A stretch of DNA of 64,000 bases from JAGLOK01 sp963675575. Lineage in GTDB: Bacteria > Bacillota > Clostridia > Christensenellales > UMGS416. Shown here one piece after another: positions 35,142 to 43,050 of this stretch (the stretch's first letter is position 1; every line of letters starts with the position of its first letter). The stretch is taken from assembly GCA_963675575.1 (NCBI GenBank), contig OY776378.1, forward strand, positions 930,001 through 994,000, in the 5' to 3' direction. The notes under the pieces are model-generated. The model did no database searches, was not told the DNA's origin, and saw only the letters and a list, made by a program, of their open reading frames with translations. The translations under genes and the position numbers were made by a program.

Positions 35142-37468
35142 TGGACAAACATATATGCAAACTATCAGTACATGAGTTCGTAGATTGGATGCTGGAGGGC
35201 GGAGACCTTGTTTTTGGGACGGCTTCTACAAAGCGTATGCAGGAGGGGATTGAAACACATATAGAGGTGCAAAAAAAATCTGATGCTAAAAAAGAAGCGC
35301 AGATATCATACACTCAGCTTTCTGATGTCGTAGCTCTTGAAATCTCCGGCAGGATAGATTTGCTGCACACAAAAAACGGCAAAATAATAATCGAGGAGCT
35401 AAAATCCACCTATAAAAATCCTTCGAGTATTCAGCAAGCGTATCTTCCACATCTGCTTCAGGCCAAGTGCTATGCGGCGATGTTTTGCGCCGCAAACGAT
35501 ATTGATGAAATTGAAATTCAAGTGACTTATGTATCGGTGCAAACGCATAAACAGTCCACGATTTCCAAAATACATGCAAGCGCAGAGCTTATAATCTGGC
35601 TGCGCTCAAAGTGCGATGAAATACTATATGAAACAGAGCTTGAGATTGAACACAAAGATAAAAGAAATTCTTCCGCAAAAAACCTAGCTTTTCCATACGT
35701 GGAGTTTCGCGATGGGCAGAGGAATATGTCCGGCTACGTGTATTTAACATCCCGGGATAAAGGATTGTCTTTTTTGTGCGCACCGACCGGCATAGGGAAA
35801 ACTATGGGGGCGCTGTATCCGTCCATAAAATCTATAGGTGAAGGGATGGGGGACAAAATTTTCTACCTCACCGCAAAGAATACAATAAAGCAGGTAGCCG
35901 CAGAGTCGATGAACAAGCTTTACCAAAGCGGCTTTTACGGCAGGAGCGTGCTGCTTAGCGCGAAAAGCAAAGTTTGCCCTCATGAGCACCAAACATGCCA
36001 TCCAATGTATTGCGACTATGCGGCGGGATATTATAACAGGCTGCCTGACGCGCTGGAAGATATGTTATCCAGCGGGCATTATGGGCAAGAGGAAATAGAC
36101 GCGGTCGCAAAAAAGCATAATATCTGTCCGTTTGAGCTGTCTCTGGATTTTTCGCTCAGGTGCGATGTGATAATATGCGATTATAATCATGCTTTTGATC
36201 CTACGGCGCATCTGAAGCGCTTCTTTGATGACGGCGGAGATTATATTTTGCTAATTGACGAGGCGCACAACTTGGTGCATAGGGCGAGAGATATGTTTTC
36301 GGCGCAGCTGTCGAAGAAAGCGATATTAAGTTTGCGCAGAAAACTCCCTAAAAAGCCGGATAAAATTGAAAAGAAAATAAAAGCTGCGCTTAATAAGATT
36401 AATAAATTGTTGCTTTCTATAAAAAAAGAAATGGAATATGACGGACACAACGACATGTCTTTTTCAGAACCTCCCGATGATATAAAAAGCGCGCTTTCAT
36501 CATTCATCGATGCTTCCGAGCCGCTTATGGATGTGACCATTAGGAGAAGTTATTCAACCGAGCTGTTTGAGATGTATTTTGATTTTAAAAGGTTCTTGAG
36601 CACGGCGTCAAATTTCAGCGGACACTATAGATGCTTTGCGCAAAATGAAAAAGGGAACACCTTGGTTAAAATTTTGTGCATTGACCCTTCGGTAAGGCTA
36701 CAGGACACATATGGCAAAATAAGGAGCGCTGTCCTTTTTTCCGCCTCGCTTGTGCCTTTTGCGTATTTTAAGCGACTTCTTTGCACATCTGAGAGTGAAC
36801 AGTACCTTTTGCCTTCGCCTTTTCCGCACGAAAACCTAAAAGTTTTTGTCAACAACACAATATCGACAAAATATGCTGACAGGGCAAAAACGGCAAAAGA
36901 TATATGCGAAAATATACACACGTTTATCTCCGCACTCGGAGGAAACCACATGGTTTTCTTTCCTTCGTATAAATACATGGAAATGATATACTTGCTTTAT
37001 AATGAAATGTATTACGACGAGGATGTGGCCATTCAGCAAAGATACATGACAGACAGTGACAGAATTGCTTTTTTGCGGCAGTTTGACAGGGATGGCGACA
37101 GGCCGTTTGCGGCGTTTGTGGTGATGGGCGGAGTGTTTTCTGAAGGAATTGATTTGGTGGGCGAGCGGCTGATAGGCGCGGTTGTGGTGGGGATAGGTCT
37201 CCCGCAAATATGCCGTGAGCGCGATTTGATTAAAGAATATCATTTTGAAAATGAGGAGCCGGGGTTTGCCTATGCTTACGCGTATCCAGGATTTAATAAG
37301 ATAATACAGGCGGTGGGCAGGATAATAAGGACAAAAGACGACAAAGGCGCGGCGCTGCTTTTGGGACAGCGATTCTCGCATGATATATATAGGGAGCTAA
37401 TGCCTGATTGGTGGCGTCCGATAAAAGTAGTGAAAAGCTCAAAAGATATTAAAAATTATCTGAGTTAA
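35141..37468 (+). CDS. XPD/DinG-type ATP-dependent helicase with an N-terminal RecB-like nuclease domain
   Basis: The 775-residue protein combines two parts. Residues 1-180 look like a PD-(D/E)XK nuclease of the RecB/Cas4 type: GRIDLL supplies the aspartate, IIEELKS the E-x-K, and QAKCYAAMF the following QxxxY helix. From about residue 190 it is a superfamily 2 Rad3/XPD-like helicase: APTGIGKTMG (Walker A), four cysteines consistent with a 4Fe-4S cluster (KVCPHEHQTCHPMYC and HNICPF), LLIDEAHNL (DEAH box) and the C-terminal QAVGRIIRTKDDKG (motif VI). This fusion occurs sporadically in Firmicutes and probably processes DNA in repair. It is transcribed alone, apparently from a leaderless promoter, and is convergent with the next gene. 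Confidence 0.88.
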   Translation: MDKHICKLSVHEFVDWMLEGGDLVFGTASTKRMQEGIETHIEVQKKSDAKKEAQISYTQLSDVVALEISGRIDLLHTKNGKIIIEELKSTYKNPSSIQQAYLPHLLQAKCYAAMFCAANDIDEIEIQVTYVSVQTHKQSTISKIHASAELIIWLRSKCDEILYETELEIEHKDKRNSSAKNLAFPYVEFRDGQRNMSGYVYLTSRDKGLSFLCAPTGIGKTMGALYPSIKSIGEGMGDKIFYLTAKNTIKQVAAESMNKLYQSGFYGRSVLLSAKSKVCPHEHQTCHPMYCDYAAGYYNRLPDALEDMLSSGHYGQEEIDAVAKKHNICPFELSLDFSLRCDVIICDYNHAFDPTAHLKRFFDDGGDYILLIDEAHNLVHRARDMFSAQLSKKAILSLRRKLPKKPDKIEKKIKAALNKINKLLLSIKKEMEYDGHNDMSFSEPPDDIKSALSSFIDASEPLMDVTIRRSYSTELFEMYFDFKRFLSTASNFSGHYRCFAQNEKGNTLVKILCIDPSVRLQDTYGKIRSAVLFSASLVPFAYFKRLLCTSESEQYLLPSPFPHENLKVFVNNTISTKYADRAKTAKDICENIHTFISALGGNHMVFFPSYKYMEMIYLLYNEMYYDEDVAIQQRYMTDSDRIAFLRQFDRDGDRPFAAFVVMGGVFSEGIDLVGERLIGAVVVGIGLPQICRERDLIKEYHFENEEPGFAYAYAYPGFNKIIQAVGRIIRTKDDKGAALLLGQRFSHDIYRELMPDWWRPIKVVKSSKDIKNYLS

Positions 37469-37485
37469 GCTGAGTAAAATGGAAT

Positions 37486-37806
37486 CTATTGTGCTTCATC
37501 GTATATAGTCACACGATTGCTTTTGCAAAAAAGTCTTAACCCAGCCTTGTAGTCCTCAAAAAAGGGATTTTCCCGAAATTTATAATATTCAATCTGTCTT
37601 TGCAAAAGGGGAGAACGGATGACTATTCTTTCGCTGTCTACAACCTTCAGTCCTTTACGTTCCCTGCATGGCTTAATGGACACCGACTGAATGTTATTGT
37701 ATCTAAGCTTTATACTCTTGTATTTACTTTTGTATTTTGTTTCTCCGCCCTGATAAGTGCACACTATTTCTTTGCTATCAAAATACATATGGTTTTTTTT
37801 TGCCAC
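37486..37806 (-). CDS. Hypothetical small basic protein, possibly PH-like
   Basis: The 106-residue protein (start GTG at 37806, preceded by GGAGG) has alternating strands and no helix-rich or membrane segment: MYFDSKEIVCTYQGGETKYK, LRYNNIQSVSIKPCRERKG, then a final helix. This pattern resembles small bacterial PH-like domains, but I cannot confirm it. It lies just after the ZnDPC-like gene and may share its transcript. Confidence 0.6.
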   Translation of the reverse strand: MAKKNHMYFDSKEIVCTYQGGETKYKSKYKSIKLRYNNIQSVSIKPCRERKGLKVVDSERIVIRSPLLQRQIEYYKFRENPFFEDYKAGLRLFCKSNRVTIYDEAQ

Positions 37807-37821
37807 TTAAATATCCTCCAA

Positions 37822-38436
37822 TTATTCCTCTTTGTAGGATAATTCCTTAGAAAGTATAAGGGTCGCTTCGTCAATGAAACTATAAACTATATCAAGCGTG
37901 ATAAATTTTGAAGGAGGAATGTTTCTCTTCTCGTTTAGGCTGATATATCTATTTTTTCTGAAATCATCAATTTCACCCGGTGTCAATATATCAAAATATC
38001 TTTCTAACGGAGCATTCATTACAGCGCTCCAAAGGGGGCGGGATGTGTTTTGCCTGAAAAGCCAAGATTCAATATAGTCCATGTCCCTTATATAGCCTAG
38101 CTGAGATTCTCTTTCGCCAAGCTTTTTTTCCAGCTTTTTTAAGGTTGTGTAATATGGACCTTTTGTCCATAAATCATCAAGCATTATGTGCAGCGCGCAT
38201 CCTTTTAAAAAATCACTGCTTTTAGAGTCGTGCAGGATTTTTTTGGCATTCTTATATCCATCGTTAAAATTCGGCTGCCTTAAATGGGAGGTTTGCTTAT
38301 CCTGCTTTGTTCTGTCGGGCTTAATGTTTATTGCATCAGGTGAGATATTTCCCAGAAGAAAACTGGCACCTGCATCAAATTTTAATTGTTCCGCAACTTT
38401 TTTTGCCACCCAAAGGTGCATTGTTGATTTTGGCAT
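37822..38436 (-). CDS. Zinc-dependent phospholipase C-like domain protein
   Basis: The 204-residue helical protein starts MPKSTMHLWVAKKVAEQL and carries FLLGNISPDAINIK, SSDFLKGCALHIMLDDLW and further His/Asp positions. These are the metal-ligand positions of the zinc-dependent phospholipase C/S1-P1 nuclease-like fold, which in bacteria often marks small hydrolases of unknown substrate. There is no signal peptide, so it is probably cytoplasmic. An AGGAAT ribosome site precedes the ATG. It is followed after 15 bp by the small hypothetical gene. Confidence 0.7.
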   Translation of the reverse strand: MPKSTMHLWVAKKVAEQLKFDAGASFLLGNISPDAINIKPDRTKQDKQTSHLRQPNFNDGYKNAKKILHDSKSSDFLKGCALHIMLDDLWTKGPYYTTLKKLEKKLGERESQLGYIRDMDYIESWLFRQNTSRPLWSAVMNAPLERYFDILTPGEIDDFRKNRYISLNEKRNIPPSKFITLDIVYSFIDEATLILSKELSYKEE

Positions 38437-38519
38437 TTTATATTCCTAAACGCAGTTTATTTGCCTGCTTTATTTCAAACGGCTTATTAATCAACAACAT
38501 TATAACACCAAACGTGATA

Positions 38520-38547
38520 ATGACAAGCTGAAAATTTATGTTATAAT
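38520..38547 (+). promoter_or_regulatory. Promoter of the GH18 gene
   Basis: ATGACA (38520-38525), a 16-bp spacer and TATAAT (38542-38547), about 27 bp before the start codon. Confidence 0.6.
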
Positions 38548-38574
38548 GTCTTTAACATATTATAGGAGTGCAAC

Positions 38575-39903
38575 ATGACCAATAGAGTAAATTACCGTAA
38601 TAGGTCAACAAATCGAGTAGAAACAAACTATTATATGCAGCCTCAAAAGCCTTATTCCGTTGAGAGGGAACCAAAGGCTGTATTGATAAGGCTGTTAATT
38701 GCAATGGTTATTTGTATTACTTTGCTGACAGGCGCAACTATAAAAAGCGATTTTGATATATTGAGTGATATTTATCCTGAAGCCAAAGCACTTCCGGAGC
38801 TTGCTGCCGAGGAACAAACGGAAAATGTTTGGAAAAAAAATCTTGTCCCACCGATAGACAATGTAATTTATATGGCGTGGGATCTTGATCCGCTGTCTTT
38901 GGAATCAATACCGGCCGGCGTAAATGTGCTTGCGCCCACGTGGTTTTATGCAGAGCCCGATCCACTTACCGATAAGCCTATTGTAAAAAATCTGCTTCAG
39001 ATGGGAAAGACAGCTTGGAATCCACAACAATATGTGGAGCTTTGTCATGCGAATGGCGTAAAAGTATGGGGTACATTTGTTTGCATTGGACAGCCTAACC
39101 TTGCTCGCGAGATTTCAACTGATATGGAATCGCAAAAGAAGATAATAGATCAGCTTGTAGAGTGGACTATAGCGTATAATTTGGACGGAATATCATTGGA
39201 CTTTGAAAAGATGCATCCGGAATACACGGCGGAGTTTAATCAATTTGCTAAAAATTTAAAAGACGCATTGCCCGCGAACCAGAATATTGTTTCCGCTGCG
39301 GTAACTGTAAAACTTTTAGGAGATACATCGGGCAACTTATGGCAATCATATGATAGGGGTGGACTTGCGGAGGTTATAGACTATGTCGCTGTAATGACCT
39401 ACGAAGGCGGCTATAATACTTTGGTGCCAAGGGCGAGCATCGACTGGGTGGAAACCCATGTGCAAAGATTGCTTGAAGAAATGCCGTCGAATAAATTGAT
39501 ATTGGGAATACCTTTTTATGGAGTTGACTATATAGGCAAAGTCACGGATTCGGATTCTTTCAATGTGGACCCTCTTTGGAAAGAAGACGGTGATTATATT
39601 AAGAATTTCTATTCAAGCTATGTTGATGACGCTTTGGCGAATGGATCATATGAACGAAGCGGGAAGATTACATACGTTGAATATTGGCTGGACAAAGGCT
39701 CGTGGAATGACGAGTTTGGCATTTCCCAGTACTCTTTTGTTGACACGGAAGGTTATTTGCACACGGTGTATGTTGACGATCAATCTTCCCTATACCAAAA
39801 AAGCGCTCTTTTAAAAAGATATAATTTAGGGGGCGTTGGCATTTGGAAATTGAAATTTGGCTCAGATGAAATGTGGGCGGCGCTTGCAGATGGACTTTCC
39901 TAA
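38575..39903 (+). CDS. Glycoside hydrolase family 18 protein, membrane-anchored
   Basis: The 442-residue protein has a cytoplasmic N-terminus of about 38 residues, one signal anchor (LLIAMVICITLLTGATI) and an extracellular GH18 barrel. The catalytic motif LDGISLDFE (DxxxDxE type) holds the acid glutamate, and YVAVMTYEGGY and LILGIPFYGVDY are further conserved strands. It is close to YaaH/SleL-like cortex or peptidoglycan N-acetylglucosaminidases, but has no LysM domain. GH18 members of this type act in spore germination or wall remodelling. An AGGAG site precedes the start. The gene is a single transcription unit. Confidence 0.88.
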   Translation: MTNRVNYRNRSTNRVETNYYMQPQKPYSVEREPKAVLIRLLIAMVICITLLTGATIKSDFDILSDIYPEAKALPELAAEEQTENVWKKNLVPPIDNVIYMAWDLDPLSLESIPAGVNVLAPTWFYAEPDPLTDKPIVKNLLQMGKTAWNPQQYVELCHANGVKVWGTFVCIGQPNLAREISTDMESQKKIIDQLVEWTIAYNLDGISLDFEKMHPEYTAEFNQFAKNLKDALPANQNIVSAAVTVKLLGDTSGNLWQSYDRGGLAEVIDYVAVMTYEGGYNTLVPRASIDWVETHVQRLLEEMPSNKLILGIPFYGVDYIGKVTDSDSFNVDPLWKEDGDYIKNFYSSYVDDALANGSYERSGKITYVEYWLDKGSWNDEFGISQYSFVDTEGYLHTVYVDDQSSLYQKSALLKRYNLGGVGIWKLKFGSDEMWAALADGLS

Positions 39904-39974
39904 AAATAGTTAATGCAATATTTCAATGCTTTTTCCAATATAATATATAGCTTAAAGCAAAGGCGCGGTCGATT

Positions 39975-40976
39975 ATGTCGTTTGGTTTAACAAAAATTGC
40001 GAAAAATCACGGATTTGACGAAGCGTATATGATGCCCGGAATATTTGTAAGCCAAGCTTCAGATTTCGGGCTATACAATTTAGAGCAAATTATGCCCGAA
40101 GCCAAATCGGTTCTTTTGCTTATAAAAAAACATAATCCTTTTGAAGATTTTCCAATAGATACAATGTCTGTGCATTCACATTATCCCGAATATAATAAAG
40201 CGTATATGATGCACAATAGCCTCGTTGAAAAACTTATTTCAATAGGGATAAAGGCAAAAAGCGCAAATGGGCTTCCTCTTAAAACATACGCTATTGCAGC
40301 GGGGATGATAAGGCTTAAAAATTCCCTTGTTTATCAAGAGGGCTTTGGCAGCTATTTTGTTCTTCAGGCAGTCGCTGTGGATGCGGAATGTGAGTTTTTA
40401 GCCAGGGAAGAAACAGATATTTGCGGAAGCTGTACAAAATGCATTGAGGCATGCCCGATGGGGGCAATAGAGAAAAATGGCAAAATGAACCCTTCCAAGT
40501 GCATAAGAGATCATGTACCGGTAGGTAAGTTCGTTTCTGAAAATATTCGTATAGCGGCAAAAACAGGATTTATCGGATGCGGGATATGCCAAGCCGTATG
40601 CCCATTGAATAATGATATTAAAAGCATAGCACCTCCTTTGGACATTTGCTCCGCGTTAAATATAACCAAAATGTTGGATTTGAATAGAAACAGCGGCCAA
40701 ATTAAACAGCTTCAGCAAATTATTGGCAAGAATGAAGCGCGGCCGGGAAGAACTATTGCCACGGCGTGCATGATAGCGGGAAACTCAAAAGATGAAAAAT
40801 ATCTGCCATATCTTGAAACGATTTTAACTCAATATATTAATCCACTTGCTAGGGGATATGCCGCATGGGCTTTTGGGATGCTAGGCGGCAGACGGGAAGC
40901 TTTAGAGGCTGCATTGGCAAAAGAACACAATCCGCAGGTTAAAGCCGAAATAGTTTCTGCGCTAATAGACAAATAG
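39975..40976 (+). CDS. Epoxyqueuosine reductase (QueG)-like double 4Fe-4S protein
   Basis: The 333-residue protein has two ferredoxin-type clusters: CGSCTKCIEACPMGAI and CGICQAVCPLNND. The preceding domain and the C-terminal HEAT-like repeats (GYAAWAFGMLGGRREAL) match the QueG/YhcK group, though the N-terminal half is short for true QueG and the cobalamin-binding residues cannot be confirmed. It could be a QueG paralogue working with an unknown partner. The stop is TAG. Translation starts at an ATG with a weak AAAGGCG site. Confidence 0.78.
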   Translation: MSFGLTKIAKNHGFDEAYMMPGIFVSQASDFGLYNLEQIMPEAKSVLLLIKKHNPFEDFPIDTMSVHSHYPEYNKAYMMHNSLVEKLISIGIKAKSANGLPLKTYAIAAGMIRLKNSLVYQEGFGSYFVLQAVAVDAECEFLAREETDICGSCTKCIEACPMGAIEKNGKMNPSKCIRDHVPVGKFVSENIRIAAKTGFIGCGICQAVCPLNNDIKSIAPPLDICSALNITKMLDLNRNSGQIKQLQQIIGKNEARPGRTIATACMIAGNSKDEKYLPYLETILTQYINPLARGYAAWAFGMLGGRREALEAALAKEHNPQVKAEIVSALIDK

Positions 40977-41032
40977 ACGAACATTCCATTGGCATATTTT
41001 ATTAATGTTCGTAAATGAGTCGCTATTTCTAT

Positions 41033-41061
41033 TGACACTATGGCTAAATAAGCTTAGAATA
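41033..41061 (+). promoter_or_regulatory. Promoter of purA
   Basis: TTGACA (41033-41038, perfect consensus), a 17-bp spacer and TAGAAT (41056-41061). Confidence 0.78.
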
Positions 41062-41070
41062 GGCATTGTT

Positions 41071-41088
41071 TCGCATATATATGCGAAT
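41071..41088. promoter_or_regulatory. 18-bp palindrome at the start of the purA transcript
   Basis: TTCGCATATATATGCGAA is perfectly self-complementary and lies at about +4 to +21 relative to the predicted start of transcription, a typical repressor position. In RNA it would form a short hairpin. It does not match the Bacillus PurR PurBox consensus as I know it. Confidence 0.65.
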
Positions 41089-41125
41089 GATGTACTTTTT
41101 TAAAAAACTTTTGTGAGGTGATAAG

Positions 41126-42412
41126 ATGGCAAATGTTATTTTGGTGGGAACACAATGGGGAGACGAGGGAAAAGGCCGCTTCGTGGATTTCTTGGCTGAA
41201 AAATCTGATGTTGTTGTACGCTTTCAAGGCGGGGACAATGCCGGGCATACAGTTGAGATAAAAGACAAGCAGTTTAAACTTCACTTGATTCCTTCGGGCA
41301 TATTCAATCCGGACAAAATAAACATAATAGGCGCGGGAGTTGTGATAAACCCTGTGGCGCTTTGCGAAGAGATGCAAATGTTGGCTGATGCCGGCATTGA
41401 TTATTCCAAGCTGAAAGTCGCTTCGCGCGCGCAGATTATTATGCCTTGGCATATGGAGATTGACGCTTTGCATGAGAAATCGCTTGGAACAGCGGACATA
41501 GGTACCACGAAAAAAGGAATCGGCCCCGCATATATGGACAGAGCCGAACGCGTTGGAATTAGAATGTGCGACTTGGCGGACTTCGAAGTTTTTGAAAAGA
41601 AAGCGCGAGCCCTTGCAATAAAGAAAAATGAAGTTTTGGTAAAGCTTTATGAAGCTGAACCTTTAGACATAGAAGTAATACTTGAAGAATACAAAAAATG
41701 CGCGGACATCATCCGTCCATATATAACCGATTCTGTGGCATTGCTGCACGAAGAGCTGGCTCTCGGCGCGAACACACTCTTTGAAGGCGCTCAGGGCACT
41801 CTGCTTGACCTTACAATGGGAACATACCCATACGTTACAAGCTCCAACCCAATTGCCGGCGGCGTGTGCGTGGGCGCGGGAATCGGTCCTACAGCCATTG
41901 ACAAAGTACTGGGCATTGTTAAAGCATATACTACCCGCGTGGGAAAAGGACCGTTTGTGACTGAGATGCTGGGTGCACGAGGCGAAGAGCTTCGCGAAAA
42001 GGGACATGAGTACGGCGCGACCACTGGAAGACCAAGACGCTGTGGCTGGCTGGATACCGTGATACTTAATTATTCCGCAAACATTAACGGACTTACTCAC
42101 CTTGCTGTTTCCAGAGTGGACACTCTGGGCGGCTTCGGCGATGTTAAAATCTGCACGGGATATAAAAAGCCTGATGGGGAAGTAACGACCGTTTTCCCCG
42201 CACAATGGGAGCTGTTGGCTGGCTATACGCCAGTATATGAAACGCTTTCCGGTTGGTCGGATGACATATCGCATATAAGAAATTATGATGATTTGCCTGA
42301 AGCCGCCAAAACCTATCTTAAGCGCATAGAAGAACTTACTGGATTGCCTGTCGCCATGATTGGCGTGGGTCCCAAGCGCGAAGAAACAATTGTTGTGGAT
42401 AATTTGTTTTAA
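41126..42412 (+). CDS. purA: Adenylosuccinate synthase
   Basis: The 428-residue enzyme has the GTP-binding GTQWGDEGKGRFVD at the N-terminus, GGDNAGHT, the catalytic region TTKKGIGPAYMDRAERVGIR, GAQGTLLDLTMGTYPYVT and GRPRRCGWLD. It converts IMP and aspartate to adenylosuccinate on the AMP branch of purine synthesis. A GTGAGGTG ribosome site precedes the ATG. A promoter and palindrome upstream suggest repression. The apt and NCS2 permease genes elsewhere in this window serve the salvage route of the same pool. Confidence 0.97.
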   Translation: MANVILVGTQWGDEGKGRFVDFLAEKSDVVVRFQGGDNAGHTVEIKDKQFKLHLIPSGIFNPDKINIIGAGVVINPVALCEEMQMLADAGIDYSKLKVASRAQIIMPWHMEIDALHEKSLGTADIGTTKKGIGPAYMDRAERVGIRMCDLADFEVFEKKARALAIKKNEVLVKLYEAEPLDIEVILEEYKKCADIIRPYITDSVALLHEELALGANTLFEGAQGTLLDLTMGTYPYVTSSNPIAGGVCVGAGIGPTAIDKVLGIVKAYTTRVGKGPFVTEMLGARGEELREKGHEYGATTGRPRRCGWLDTVILNYSANINGLTHLAVSRVDTLGGFGDVKICTGYKKPDGEVTTVFPAQWELLAGYTPVYETLSGWSDDISHIRNYDDLPEAAKTYLKRIEELTGLPVAMIGVGPKREETIVVDNLF

Positions 42413-42424
42413 GGTCGTGATTAT

Positions 42425-42979
42425 GTGGATGTATTTGATTTAGTCAAGTCAAGAAGAACGATAAGAAAATATAAACGCGAGACAGTTTCTCGTGATTTGA
42501 TAATAAAATTTATAGATGCCGCGAGGTTTTCTCCTTCGGTTAGAAATCAACAACCGGTAAGATACATGATTGTTGAGGGAGAAAAGGCGGACAGTATTTT
42601 CCCTTACACTCATTGGTTGGCGTCGCTTAAGGGAGCGCATTCTCCTTCATTTGAGGAAAGACCACCTGTCTACATACTTTTTCTTGTTCCGCAGGGACAA
42701 AGCCCTAAATATGACGTGGGCGCAATAGCGCAGTCAATCGGGCTTATGGCTTTCGCCGAAGGACTGGGAACGTGTTGGATGGCCTCATTGGATCGAGGAG
42801 AAATCTCCTCCGTGTGCGATGTGCCGCCGGAATACGAGATAGACACTTTGCTTGCGCTTGGGTATCCTGCCGAGTTGCCTGTTGCCTGCGTGGCTGAAGG
42901 TGGACATACAACGTATTTTCTGGCTGATGATGACGTATTGCATGTGCCGAAGGTTGGGATTGAAGAGTTGATATTGTAG
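42425..42979 (+). CDS. Nitroreductase family protein
   Basis: The 184-residue flavin enzyme starts at a GTG (42425), 12 bp after the purA stop, with AAGGTCGTG as a ribosome site. SRRTIRKYKRETVSRDLI is the FMN-binding N-terminus, and GAIAQSIGLMAFAEGLGTCWMA the middle helix of the nitroreductase fold. Members reduce nitro groups, quinones or flavins with NAD(P)H. It is followed by an intrinsic terminator, so purA and this gene form one operon. The natural substrate is unknown. Confidence 0.87.
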   Translation: MDVFDLVKSRRTIRKYKRETVSRDLIIKFIDAARFSPSVRNQQPVRYMIVEGEKADSIFPYTHWLASLKGAHSPSFEERPPVYILFLVPQGQSPKYDVGAIAQSIGLMAFAEGLGTCWMASLDRGEISSVCDVPPEYEIDTLLALGYPAELPVACVAEGGHTTYFLADDDVLHVPKVGIEELIL

Positions 42980-42984
42980 ATGGG

Positions 42985-43008
42985 AAAAGACCCTGAGGGG
43001 TCTTTTTG
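42985..43008 (+). terminator. Intrinsic terminator after the nitroreductase gene
   Basis: AAAAGACCC pairs with GGGTCTTTT around a TGAG loop, nine perfect base pairs followed by a short T tract. Confidence 0.82.
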
Positions 43009-43050
43009 CTGTTGAAATTTTATCTTGTGGATGTACAAATTCTATTTAGT

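Noticed and set aside
41663..42274. A 203-codon minus-strand frame inside purA
   Set aside because: It lies wholly within a highly conserved gene on the other strand.
42449..43038. Minus-strand frames across the nitroreductase gene
   Set aside because: They overlap a well-supported gene and lack ribosome sites.
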